Positions 5,640 to 13,344 of a stretch of 13,522 nt of DNA are shown piece by piece (position 1 is the stretch's first letter; every line of letters begins with the position of its first letter). The stretch spans positions 1 to 13,522 of the forward strand of contig WJJC01000215.1 of NCBI GenBank assembly GCA_014729945.1, given 5' to 3'. Made by a program: the position numbers and the translations under genes. This DNA is from Candidatus Bathyarchaeota archaeon. Its GTDB lineage: Archaea > Thermoproteota > Bathyarchaeia > TCS64. Under the pieces are notes generated by a model. The model made no database searches. It saw only the letters and a program-made list of their open reading frames with translations, and was not told the DNA's origin.

Positions 5640-6344
5640 ATGCATAAAAGTTCACTAATAGAAACCATCGACCTACAGAAAACCTACATACAAGGCGGCA
5701 GACCCCTAAAAGTACTAAATGGAGTGAACCTGAGGGTGGACCCTGGTGAATTCATGGCCATCATGGGGCCAAGTGGATCAGGTAAAAGCACATTGCTAAA
5801 CATGATAGGTGCACTGGATAGGCCTACCTCTGGAAAGGTATTCATTAATGATGTTGATATCTCCAAGCTTAACGATAACCAGGTAGCAGACCTACGCAAC
5901 AAGGAGATTGGCTTCATATTCCAATTCTTTAACCTCATCCCGCGAATGACTGCCCAAGGAAATGTAGAGCTACCCATGGCAATTTCCGGCAAAAACAAAA
6001 GTGAACGACATATACGCGCAAAAGAGCTCCTAGAACTAGTTGGCTTGAGTGAACGAGCAGCTCATAAACCAAGCCAGTTAAGCGGTGGAGAACAACAGCG
6101 AGTAGCCATAGCCAGAGCGTTGGCTAATGAGCCTAATCTCTTATTGGCTGATGAGTTGACTGGTAACCTAGATAGTACTACTGGTGAACAGGTTATGCAA
6201 CTATTGAGACGGATTAACGAGGAGGAAGGTAAGACATTCATCCTCATCACCCACGACCCTGCTGTGGGTCAACAGACTGACCGTCTCATCAGCTTCAAAG
6301 ACGGCGTAATAGAAGGAGAAAAAAAATTCAAGGACTTGATATAA
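5640..6344 (+). CDS. ABC transporter ATPase, MacB/LolD-like
   Basis: ATP-hydrolysing subunit that drives the FtsX-type permease encoded two genes on. Motifs in order: Walker A GPSGSGKST (residues 43-51), Q-loop glutamine in FQFFNL (Q95), signature LSGGEQQR (147-154), Walker B LLLADE (167-172), D-loop NLD (176-178) and switch histidine in ITHD (H205). The 234-residue length and the LSGGEQQRVAIARAL stretch are typical of the MacB/LolD subfamily, which works on substrates at or outside the membrane rather than by classic import. One oddity: the residue after the catalytic glutamate pair is L (ADELTGNLD), where P is nearly universal. The stop TAA is followed directly by the next ATG. Confidence 0.95.
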   Translation: MHKSSLIETIDLQKTYIQGGRPLKVLNGVNLRVDPGEFMAIMGPSGSGKSTLLNMIGALDRPTSGKVFINDVDISKLNDNQVADLRNKEIGFIFQFFNLIPRMTAQGNVELPMAISGKNKSERHIRAKELLELVGLSERAAHKPSQLSGGEQQRVAIARALANEPNLLLADELTGNLDSTTGEQVMQLLRRINEEEGKTFILITHDPAVGQQTDRLISFKDGVIEGEKKFKDLI

Positions 6345-7874
6345 ATGAAAACAGAATCAAAAAAACGAACCCTAGTACTACTACTAGCCCTAGTTATGGT
6401 TAGCAGCATATCAGCATTAAACATCGTAAAGGCTGACGGCCTGCAGATAACCACATCAAACACCTACCTGGTAGCTGGGCAAGAAAACGAACTCAGGGTA
6501 AACATAAAAAACATTGGAGACCGGAGCGTTGTAGGCATACAGGGAATACTCAGCTCAACCACCCCAGGGATAAACATAATCGAGGGCTCACAGAAAGCAT
6601 ACACGGTTATCGAGGACGGGGAGAACAAGAACTATCCTGTGACCGTCTATGTGGACAAGTCACTACCCCTTGGATCCTATACCTTGACATTGACGGTTAC
6701 TTACCAGAAGATAACATTCGAGTACGTTACCTCAACTGTCTCTGTGGGGGTAATTGTTAGTGAGGAGTACTCGCCAAATCTATGTCTGAAAATCAACCCT
6801 GATGGTATAACTGCAACTGCGGGTGCCGAGAACCAGATCTCCTATATGTTCAGGAATACCTCTAATATGACCCTGACTGACCTTGAGTTTAACCTAGAGT
6901 CCACTTCGCCTTTCATCAATATAATCGAGGGCAACCTCAAGACACAGGCAATCCTACAGGATAACCAGACATTAACCCTCAGACCCACCTTATCTGTGCT
7001 GGAGGGTACTCCTTTATCCATCTACAGCCTACAGGCCACCATCTCATTCATGAACGAGGACGATAACAGCTACTTCGAGACATACAATTTACCTGTAAAC
7101 GTAAACACAGCAAAGGTCTCGAGAACAACAACATTAACCATTAATGATACTGAGATAGCCCCTGAGAGCGTAAAACCCGGTGACAGATTCACGCTGGGTC
7201 TTGACGTGGAGTGCAGCGGAGCCGATGCATACGATCTTATGAGCACCATCACATTCCAACCTACAAGCCCCATAAGCACACTCGGTCCCTCAACAATAAA
7301 CCTAGGAGACCTAGAGCAAGCTGCATCCACAGGAATCGAGTACACGTTGCTCATATCCGGGGCAGCCTCAGCCGGACAATACACAGGCACAATCACAGTA
7401 AGCTACACCGGAAACAGGGGAAACCCCAAGATATTAACCGAAACCATAACCATTCTGGTTGGCGGGTTAATTGAGTTCAGGTTACTGGACACACCGAGCC
7501 TAGTAGTCTCAGCGGGTGGTATACACGAGTTCGAGTCAGACCTCCTACTGATAGGCACAGAGAGTGTTGACTTTGTGTCAATGGGAATAGTCGAGGATAA
7601 CATCATACAGCATGTAAGCGGTAGCGACGAGTACATCGGCGCAGTAGATCCTGATAGCCCTATCCCTTTTGATGTGCTCTATAAGGTAGACCCAGATGCA
7701 CCTGAGGTAGACCACGATCTTAGGCTTAACGTTAAGTATAGGGATCACCTCAACCGAGAGCATGAGGAAGAGATTCAGGTAGAGATTGAGATAGGAGAAC
7801 CAGTAGAAGAGAACCCGGAGAAAGAGGAGAGATGCTTCTGGATGCAGATACGAAAACTACTAGGGTGGCAATAA
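6345..7874 (+). CDS. Exported protein with four tandem Ig-like domains, ABC-operon accessory
   Basis: A 509-residue secreted protein. A signal peptide occupies residues about 1-31 (basic start, then LVLLLALVMVSSISA). Four beta-sandwich domains follow at about 33-140, 145-255, 258-370 and 375-482, of the NEW3/CARDB or COG1361 S-layer-like type. The first two share the phrase INIIEG, pointing to duplication. The tail is acidic, then CFWMQIRKLLGWQ, an amphipathic Trp-rich end; no transmembrane helix is seen, so attachment to the cell would be peripheral or through the permease. It lies between the ATPase and the permease, abutting the first and overlapping the second by one base. It probably acts as the external adaptor or substrate-binding partner of the transporter. 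The start is fixed by the adjoining TAAATG. Confidence 0.85.
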   Translation: MKTESKKRTLVLLLALVMVSSISALNIVKADGLQITTSNTYLVAGQENELRVNIKNIGDRSVVGIQGILSSTTPGINIIEGSQKAYTVIEDGENKNYPVTVYVDKSLPLGSYTLTLTVTYQKITFEYVTSTVSVGVIVSEEYSPNLCLKINPDGITATAGAENQISYMFRNTSNMTLTDLEFNLESTSPFINIIEGNLKTQAILQDNQTLTLRPTLSVLEGTPLSIYSLQATISFMNEDDNSYFETYNLPVNVNTAKVSRTTTLTINDTEIAPESVKPGDRFTLGLDVECSGADAYDLMSTITFQPTSPISTLGPSTINLGDLEQAASTGIEYTLLISGAASAGQYTGTITVSYTGNRGNPKILTETITILVGGLIEFRLLDTPSLVVSAGGIHEFESDLLLIGTESVDFVSMGIVEDNIIQHVSGSDEYIGAVDPDSPIPFDVLYKVDPDAPEVDHDLRLNVKYRDHLNREHEEEIQVEIEIGEPVEENPEKEERCFWMQIRKLLGWQ

Positions 7875-9070
7875 TGAATCCTAAAGATGTTTTTGTGATG
7901 GCTATAGAAGGTGTAAGCGAACAAAAGTTTCGTTTCGCATTAAATCTACTTGGAATATTAATTGGCTGCGCAGCTGTAACTGGGTTAATATCTCTTACAC
8001 AGGGAATGAACAACGATATTACCGACCAGATGAGTACCTTGGGCGCGAACACGATTAACGTAATACCTGGAAAAATTGGGCCACAACACCCAGGACAGCA
8101 AAGTGCAAGCGCTGAACTTGATTGGCGCGACGTAGAACTAATAAAGAAAATCAAAGATGTTGACATAGTATCACCTTCATCCGAAGGAAAGTCATGTTAC
8201 TATTACTCAAAAGGAGACCCATATTTCTTAACAGTCACTGGTATCACAGAGGATTCTAGTAAAGTAAACACCGCTATTGAGATCGCTGAAGGTCGTGGTC
8301 TACTTAGAACCGATAAAGCAACAGCCCTAATTGGTTCAAAGATCGCACAACCAGACCCAGAGGACGACCCAATATTCGAGGTCGGAGATAGAATAAAAAT
8401 CTATTCCGAAGTTGACGGTGTTGAAAAAGAGTTAACCCTTAGAATAATTGGGATAATGAAGGAGACAGGAGGTAACTTTGGTACTTCAGATACTGCTGTT
8501 TATATCCCATTAAGAACACATGAACAATTTTTTGAGACAACTGGTGTTTATGGAACTATACAAGTCTTGGTGGATGAACAGGAATCCGTTAAACGTGTTG
8601 CGAACCTAGTCGAGGAGGAAATTAACGGCGTTACTGCCATTACCTCCGACTCAGCAATGGAGATGGCTGAGGAAGTTCTTGGTACCATAGAGGCTGTTCT
8701 CTCAGGTATTGCAGGTATCAGTTTACTAGTAGCTGGTGTCGGTATTGTAAACACCATGACAGTTAGCGTTATGGAGAGAACAAAAGAGATAGGAACCATG
8801 AAAGCAATAGGTGCAAGTAACAACAATATACTTGCCTTATTTTTAAGTGAAGCAGCTGTTACAGGACTATTAGGAGGTATAATTGGAGCTGTTTTCGGGT
8901 TCTTGTTGAGTAATCTAATGGGAAGAGCTATTGGTATTCCCGCTCCTCCAACACTCAGTCTAGGGATAATGGTAGTAGGGTTTGCAATAATAACCTCAGT
9001 ATTATCAGGGCTTTATCCTGCTAGAAGAGCCTCAAGACTTAACCCTGTTGAAGCTCTAAGAAATGAATAA
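7874..9070 (+). CDS. MacB/FtsX-like ABC transporter permease
   Basis: A 398-residue permease. Layout is classical: one N-terminal helix (residues about 21-41), an extracytoplasmic MacB-PCD domain (about 45-265), and three C-terminal helices (about 275-297, 315-345, 360-380) forming the FtsX domain. The cytoplasmic loop MERTKEIGTMKAIGAS is the coupling motif that contacts the ATPase, and the end YPARRASRLNPVEALRNE is diagnostic of the family. Start chosen at 7874 (ATG in TAATG, overlapping the upstream stop by one base), because the alternative ATG at 7832 would lie inside the previous gene. Such pumps extrude lipoproteins, peptides or drugs, or transmit mechanical force to periplasmic partners. 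The substrate is unknown here. Confidence 0.93.
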   Translation: MNPKDVFVMAIEGVSEQKFRFALNLLGILIGCAAVTGLISLTQGMNNDITDQMSTLGANTINVIPGKIGPQHPGQQSASAELDWRDVELIKKIKDVDIVSPSSEGKSCYYYSKGDPYFLTVTGITEDSSKVNTAIEIAEGRGLLRTDKATALIGSKIAQPDPEDDPIFEVGDRIKIYSEVDGVEKELTLRIIGIMKETGGNFGTSDTAVYIPLRTHEQFFETTGVYGTIQVLVDEQESVKRVANLVEEEINGVTAITSDSAMEMAEEVLGTIEAVLSGIAGISLLVAGVGIVNTMTVSVMERTKEIGTMKAIGASNNNILALFLSEAAVTGLLGGIIGAVFGFLLSNLMGRAIGIPAPPTLSLGIMVVGFAIITSVLSGLYPARRASRLNPVEALRNE

Positions 9071-9261
9071 CTACAAAACACATTTTCCCTTATTTATAAA
9101 TTAAACATAAATCTTAACTATAAAATTTTAAGTAGAATAATTTGATTAAATTAACGAACAAATTCTTTTAACACAACATTAGGTTCCCTCTGATAACCCA
9201 CTTAACCTACCAGAATCACATAGTTCAAATACGATAGCAGCGTGAAGGGGCTGAATTAAGC
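9071..9261. other. AT-rich spacer between the ABC operon and the peptidase
   Basis: No gene seen. T-rich stretches at about 9082-9100 could end the ABC transcript. A TATA-like AACTATAAAATTTT at about 9117-9130 and GAAGGGG (about 9243-9249) before the ATG at 9262 may serve the peptidase gene. All are weak matches. Confidence 0.3.
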
Positions 9262-10086
9262 ATGTCTAAAAAATCATGGTTAATAGTGCTACTCACGTTA
9301 ACAATAATTTACATTGCATCTCCACCCGCGTTAGCCATAACCACGCCTCCCGTCGAAGAGACCACTGACTCAGGAACTCTAGGCACCTGGTCATTTGGTT
9401 CAGGCACATACAAGAAATACGGCGAAGACCCTTTCGACAGTACCACATGGACATACTCGGGAAGACCCGAGCAGGTAATAAGTTACACTTTCCCAAGCGA
9501 CGGAATACTGGAAGTAAATGGTCATCCTGATGGAGACTCGCTTTCCCCTGTTGTTGACTTGTGGGTTGATGGACAACGTGTGAGTACATGGGAGATGGGT
9601 CTCTACTATCGTGGCAGGCTTAAACAAGGTCAGACCCTCGAGTTCCATGTCCATCCAATGTATAACGCCTACAAATCTGAGATCATTTACGATGACCCCG
9701 GAAACCCGCCCTTAATCTTTGAAGGAGTCTATGATGATCAATCGGGGTCAGCTACCTACACATTTGAGAGCGATAACGATTCAGGAAACACAGATGACTA
9801 TATAACCACCTCAATGTATTGGACCCCAAACACGCCGACAACTCTTGATACCCTTGAGGTTTATAGTTCAATATACACCACCGGAACCGTCACAAGCATC
9901 ATATGGTTCATCGATGGAGAGCTTGCCACAGAACTCACATCCGATTCATGGACCTGGGAGAACCCTCCCGCTGGTGAGCACATGATCACCTTAATTGCTA
10001 AGGACAATAATGGGAACACCGATCAATCTACGGATTATATCACTGTTACAGACTCTGGAGAACCTGAGATCACACACCCAAAATAA
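9262..10086 (+). CDS. Secreted metallopeptidase, N-terminal part (signal peptide and Ig-like repeat), ends at a frameshift
   Basis: A 274-codon piece of a larger gene. Residues 1-26 form a signal peptide (KK, then LIVLLTLTIIYIASPPALA). Residues about 36-135 make one beta domain rich in aromatic residues (WSFGSGTYKKYG through the VDLWVDG region), and about 170-262 a PKD/Ig-like repeat with the phrase SWTWENPPAGEH. It ends at TAA right after CCC-AAAA. The protein clearly continues in the -1 frame (KITFSPNNPTTDTPINF) into the next piece. Alone it would be a secreted two-domain protein without enzyme activity. GAAGGGG lies before the ATG, a fair Shine-Dalgarno. Confidence 0.75.
   Translation: MSKKSWLIVLLTLTIIYIASPPALAITTPPVEETTDSGTLGTWSFGSGTYKKYGEDPFDSTTWTYSGRPEQVISYTFPSDGILEVNGHPDGDSLSPVVDLWVDGQRVSTWEMGLYYRGRLKQGQTLEFHVHPMYNAYKSEIIYDDPGNPPLIFEGVYDDQSGSATYTFESDNDSGNTDDYITTSMYWTPNTPTTLDTLEVYSSIYTTGTVTSIIWFIDGELATELTSDSWTWENPPAGEHMITLIAKDNNGNTDQSTDYITVTDSGEPEITHPK
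10077..10083 (+). other. Candidate -1 ribosomal slippery heptamer
   Basis: Zero-frame codons CAC CCA AAA TAA contain C CCA AAA, the X XXY YYZ pattern, with the stop codon immediately after. A one-base backward slip gives CCC AAA ATA ACC, which joins the open peptidase frame without loss of a residue. A one-base error in the C and A runs would look the same. Confidence 0.4.
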
Positions 10087-10154
10087 CCTTTTCACCTAAT
10101 AACCCTACTACAGATACTCCCATTAACTTCATTGATGGCAGTGTAATACTCGGC

Positions 10155-11519
10155 GTGGATGGAGTTACCAGGTACTGGTACCTAAATGGTTACCAGGTAA
10201 CCAAAGCTACAGATCAGGTTGTTTGGACATGGGATGAACCCACAGCGGGTGAACATAACATCCAGCTTGAGCTACACGACGGGGATCAAAGCTATTACAC
10301 TGACCTTGATTTCACGGTTTCCCCGGCAAGCGATATAACCGTAGATATCGTCACTTCATCAACTACGGCATACCTAGGTACTCCATTCACGGTAAACACA
10401 GACATCGAAACCACGGGTACACAGATCAACGAGATACACTGGTACCTCGGAGATGTGTCTATGAACAACCTATACAAAGCGGAGACTTGGACGTGGACAC
10501 CTCCAGCCACAGGGGTCTATACGATATCCGTATCCGTGATCGGCGAAGATGGCACTTACTCGTCTGATTCAATACAGATCACCGTTGAGGATAGACCTCT
10601 CGTTACGGCTCTTGTAACTGATAAAACTGGTATACCCCTAAGGGAGGTAGGTGTTTCATTCGCTAGCTCCAGTACCTTACTTGATGATATATGGACAGAT
10701 ACTATGGGAAAGGTCACGTTCCCAAATTCTCCGCCTCTCGGAGATGGTTTGGACTATTATATTGGAGTCCAGTTTCTCGATAAACCAGGTACCTTCATTC
10801 TATATGATGAACAGGGCTCAACAACTAGACCTGCGATGGCTGTCTTTGGTCCATATAGATTTGATTCAATTCAAGATTATTCACTGAATGTGACTGTTGT
10901 TGACAAACCGGATAACTCAAAGACCCCCGAGATAGAGTCTCACCAGGAAGACCTCGCTGAGATGTATATCAGGTTCTACCAGGCGGCGAGGTTCTTTGAC
11001 ACTGAGTATATTTACACATTCAACATCAAACCCTTACCTATTTTCACCCATGTAACTAGCACTAACGGGGTGTTCTTCTGGGAAAATAGCATTCACCCTT
11101 TCGGGGATCCGCCAACAACAAACTATCCCTGTATTGTAGTTGACCTAAAGAGATCAGATGCATCACAATATGATGCTCCGATGAATAGAGAGTGGCACGA
11201 GTTCAGCCACTACTTCATGTGGGACCAGTACGGTATGTTACCCCCATCCCATTACGACGTAGTGAACAAGGAAGCGGTTTGGCTTGATAAGAACCATAAA
11301 GGTGTGGAAAATCACTGTACTTCTGACTCTTATACAGAAGCATTCGCCGAGTTCACCCCATTGTTTATGCAGCACATATACGGTACGCGTACTTCGGGCT
11401 TGGCATTTTTCGGGGTTGGTGTACACTACTCGTACCCGGTCGAAGATACCCATATCCCGTACGAGTTGAACTATGATCGAGACAAGTGGGAGGAGCTAGC
11501 TATCTCCTCCCTTCTCTAA
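10155..11519 (+). CDS. Secreted metallopeptidase, central catalytic part
   Basis: The frame is open from 10068 onward; the listed GTG start is only the first formal start, and the piece is really the continuation of the preceding gene. It carries two more PKD/Ig-like repeats (residues about 1-55 and 57-148) with VWTWDEPTAGEH and TWTWTPPATGVY, then a transthyretin-like CarboxypepD-type domain (about 150-250), then the peptidase. The zinc site is HEFSH (residues 348-352; H, E and H of HExxH), with a probable third ligand in EAFAEF (E395 or E399), as in gluzincin-type proteases. This should cleave extracellular protein. It ends at a TAA (11517-11519) directly after AISSLL. The same frame continues with DLWDGIDAKDHDY, so the stop is internal. 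Confidence 0.75.
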   Translation: MDGVTRYWYLNGYQVTKATDQVVWTWDEPTAGEHNIQLELHDGDQSYYTDLDFTVSPASDITVDIVTSSTTAYLGTPFTVNTDIETTGTQINEIHWYLGDVSMNNLYKAETWTWTPPATGVYTISVSVIGEDGTYSSDSIQITVEDRPLVTALVTDKTGIPLREVGVSFASSSTLLDDIWTDTMGKVTFPNSPPLGDGLDYYIGVQFLDKPGTFILYDEQGSTTRPAMAVFGPYRFDSIQDYSLNVTVVDKPDNSKTPEIESHQEDLAEMYIRFYQAARFFDTEYIYTFNIKPLPIFTHVTSTNGVFFWENSIHPFGDPPTTNYPCIVVDLKRSDASQYDAPMNREWHEFSHYFMWDQYGMLPPSHYDVVNKEAVWLDKNHKGVENHCTSDSYTEAFAEFTPLFMQHIYGTRTSGLAFFGVGVHYSYPVEDTHIPYELNYDRDKWEELAISSLL

Positions 11520-11582
11520 GATCTCTGGGATGGTATAGACGCCAAAGATCATGACTACATAGACCTTGATTATGATGATATT

Positions 11583-12269
11583 ATGGAGATCCTTATGTGG
11601 GAGCACGAACTAGATACATTTTATCGTCTTAACCAGACCACTGGTATTGTCGAGTGTATTGAGGAAGAGGGTTTAACCTCCACTAGGCATATATGGTATC
11701 TTACAGATATCTTTGACGTGCTCCACGAGGAAGCTGATGTCTACGAGTTGAACCCTGATCACATTGACGAGCTGTTCGCGTATCATGGTTTCTACGAGGA
11801 CACCGATAACTCAGGCGGCTATAGTTCAGGTGACGTTATCTCAGCAGATACTGATACAATTTCTATGCGCCGAAGCTTTGAGGTTGGACCCGATAAGACT
11901 ATGACTGTAAGATCTTCTGGAGCAGGTGAATTGGTAGTGGAGGTAGTGTTCCCCCCAGAGTTCAGTGATTATGATTACTATTACTCTTTGCCTTTAGAAT
12001 CAAAGGAGATGGATGTGGGTATAGTTGCTCCTCCAGAATACTACAACGCAACTGTCTACAAGGACGGCGAACCCTCACAGGACTCGTACTCTTTCACGTC
12101 AACCGAGTACTGGGCCAAGGTGGAAACAGGAAACGGTGTTGGCAGCTACAGCTTCAAAGGATCTGGTTCTCGGTTGGTATCTATTGGATTATTACTTGGT
12201 AAAATCATCACAGTAATAATGATTGGGTTGATAACCCTCGGATATCTTCGGCAAAAAAATATAGTATAG
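11583..12269 (+). CDS. Secreted metallopeptidase, C-terminal part with membrane anchor
   Basis: Same frame as the catalytic piece; coding resumes directly after the TAA at 11520 and the first ATG is at 11583. There is no Shine-Dalgarno before it, so it is unlikely to be an independent gene. The first third (to about residue 75) is the helical end of the peptidase fold. A DNSGGYSSGD loop (about 78-87) looks like a calcium-binding or EF-like turn, followed by a beta domain (about 95-195). Residues about 200-222 (SIGLLLGKIITVIMIGLITLGY) form one transmembrane helix with a basic tail, anchoring the enzyme outside. Joined, the three pieces make a protein of about 1,000 residues. Confidence 0.7.
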   Translation: MEILMWEHELDTFYRLNQTTGIVECIEEEGLTSTRHIWYLTDIFDVLHEEADVYELNPDHIDELFAYHGFYEDTDNSGGYSSGDVISADTDTISMRRSFEVGPDKTMTVRSSGAGELVVEVVFPPEFSDYDYYYSLPLESKEMDVGIVAPPEYYNATVYKDGEPSQDSYSFTSTEYWAKVETGNGVGSYSFKGSGSRLVSIGLLLGKIITVIMIGLITLGYLRQKNIV

Positions 12270-12339
12270 AAAAGGTGTGGGGTTGATCAAAGTTATTCTT
12301 GTATTTGAAACTCTAAGCCGTTATTTGCGCTTTCTCTGA

Positions 12340-12383
12340 CTTATCCTGCCTTATAGAGAGAATTGCACGAAAAATAGGATAAG
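12340..12383. repeat. Perfect 8-bp inverted repeat
   Basis: CTTATCCT (12340-12347) and AGGATAAG (12376-12383) are exact inverse complements 28 bases apart. It lies 70 bases past the peptidase stop and could fold in its transcript or mark the edge of the structured block that follows. Confidence 0.35.
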
Positions 12384-12471
12384 TTGGTTCAGGTTAATGT
12401 GTGTAAATTCAGGGGAAAGGGTTTCTATGTGGAATACTTGTCGCTGGGTATTGGTGTAGGTGGGTTTGGAT

Positions 12472-12691
12472 AACGCCCGGAGACATTATTGAAGCGCGCG
12501 CAGAGCCATAGGCAGCATGCACGGCTCAAGCGCCTCAACGAACCCTCAATACGCCCCAGTGGAGCCCCGTGGGGCGGAACGATCATGGTAATAACGCTAA
12601 GCAGGGAGCGGTGGGCTTTACGCCCACCCAGAGTCAATTAATATAGGATACGGGGGAGCCTTCCCCAAAACATATTTTTTAACTTGTTTTT
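12472..12691 (+). ncRNA. Candidate structured noncoding RNA
   Basis: A GC-rich stretch in AT-rich DNA with successive stems: GAGCC/GGCTC (12503-12507 with 12523-12527), extendable by GCGC/GCGC; CGCCCCA/TGGGGCG (12552-12558 with 12570-12576); GGTGGGC/GCCCACC (12610-12616 with 12622-12628) around TTTAC; and GGGGGA/TTCCCC (12652-12657 with 12661-12666) before T-tracts. No reading frame here resembles a protein. It matches no tRNA, SRP RNA or RNase P RNA that I can recognise. Strand is chosen from the T-tracts after the last stem. GC-rich islands marking structured RNAs are known in AT-rich archaea. Its role is unknown. Confidence 0.35.
12652..12691 (+). terminator. Hairpin followed by T-tracts
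   Basis: A 6-bp stem (GGGGGA/TTCCCC, one G-T pair) with a 3-base loop is followed within 8 bases by TTTTTT and then a second T-run. Archaeal polymerase terminates at T-rich tracts, so this is a likely end for a plus-strand transcript. Confidence 0.4.
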
Positions 12692-12701
12692 ACCCAGTGC
12701 A

Positions 12702-12730
12702 GGCAGCTACCAGGGGCGAAGCCCGCTGCC
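12702..12730. repeat. Compound GC hairpin
   Basis: GGCAGC (12702-12707) pairs with GCTGCC (12725-12730), and inside it GGGC-GAA-GCCC (12714-12724) forms a second stem, leaving a 6-base bulge on the 5' side. It lies between the T-tracts and the end of the convergent recombinase-tail gene, whose transcript could end here. Confidence 0.45.
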
Positions 12731-12775
12731 GGAAACGATTGAGAGATTTCACACACCACACCGCGCGCGAATTAT

Positions 12776-13237
12776 TTACTCATCCCAGTTCATACGGAAT
12801 TTCTCGATCATCTCCTTATATTCCCTTACTAGTTCATCGTTCTCATGGCCGCTGATCCATATCTGGAGCAAATCGTATTCCCGGTGCATTTTCTCATTAG
12901 CAAGAGCTAGTTCTCTGAATGACTCCTTTACGCTGTCTATTACCTTACCTTGTTTCTCTGTCTTATCTACGAGGGTTCCTAGCTGTGTTTGCATGTTGTC
13001 TATTCGTGTCTTGTAGGAGTTGTTTTCGAGTTCTAGACTGGTTAATGCTTTTGAGAGTTTTTCCACTTTTTCAGCTAGTGATTCTACTTTTACTGCTTTC
13101 TGCTTGAGGTTCCATCCGTTTATAGCTAGTTTTGGGTAGATTTGTTCACGATAGATTCTGACGATTGACGCGGTGCTGAACGAGTAATTACCTTTGGCGC
13201 TTGGTCTGGCGTGTCCCATTAAGATATCTAAATCCAA
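12776..13237 (-). CDS. Tyrosine-recombinase catalytic tail fused to a coiled coil (truncated integrase)
   Basis: A 153-codon frame opening with TTG, or more likely an ATG at 13219 (MGHARPSAKG, 147 residues), since a TATA-like ACTTTTTAAAG (13251-13260, minus) fits a leaderless start there. LMGHARPSAKGNYSFS is the end of the catalytic domain of archaeal integrases: the H of the box-II LxxLxGH region, then a tyrosine in GNYSF as the probable nucleophile. It continues IYREQIYPKLAINGW, then a coiled coil (residues about 45-115, heptads such as VESLAEKVEKLSKALTSLE) and a charged helix. The Arg, Lys and HxxR residues are absent, so it cannot recombine DNA alone. Upstream the frame is closed by a TAG. 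It may be a decayed gene, or a solo tail kept for DNA or protein contacts. Confidence 0.6.
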   Translation of the reverse strand: MDLDILMGHARPSAKGNYSFSTASIVRIYREQIYPKLAINGWNLKQKAVKVESLAEKVEKLSKALTSLELENNSYKTRIDNMQTQLGTLVDKTEKQGKVIDSVKESFRELALANEKMHREYDLLQIWISGHENDELVREYKEMIEKFRMNWDE

Positions 13238-13250
13238 TTCTATATAACTC

Positions 13251-13260
13251 TTTAAAAAGT
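13251..13260 (-). promoter_or_regulatory. TATA-like element for the recombinase-tail gene
   Basis: ACTTTTTAAAG on the minus strand lies about 32-41 bases before the ATG at 13219 and only 14 before the TTG at 13237. This favours the later start, if the gene is expressed. Confidence 0.35.
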
Positions 13261-13344
13261 ACTAACACCAGGCAATGTATAATTTCTTCTAGACGTTAGA
13301 ATCAAATTAGACCAAACACATAGAGAACTATCTGAGGAAGGAGC

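Noticed and set aside
7832..7874. Earlier ATG for the permease
   Set aside because: It would add 14 residues overlapping the previous gene. The ATG in TAATG at 7874 gives a standard cytoplasmic N-terminus and coupled translation.
12503..12527. Group II intron domain V-like sequence (GAGCC...GGCTC)
   Set aside because: Only 25 bases rather than the usual 34, no GAAA-type tetraloop or AGC triad placement, and no reverse transcriptase nearby.
12425..12637. 70-codon minus-strand frame across the GC-rich block
   Set aside because: Its codons are dictated by the hairpin stems, the peptide has no domain-like pattern, and stem pairing explains the sequence better.
2419..13237. Integrase N- and C-terminal fragments as an SSV-type partitioned integrase flanking one integrated element
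   Set aside because: In that mechanism both fragments lie on the same strand. Here the N-terminal piece is on plus and the C-terminal piece on minus, and no att direct repeat was seen. They more likely come from separate events, unless an inversion occurred.
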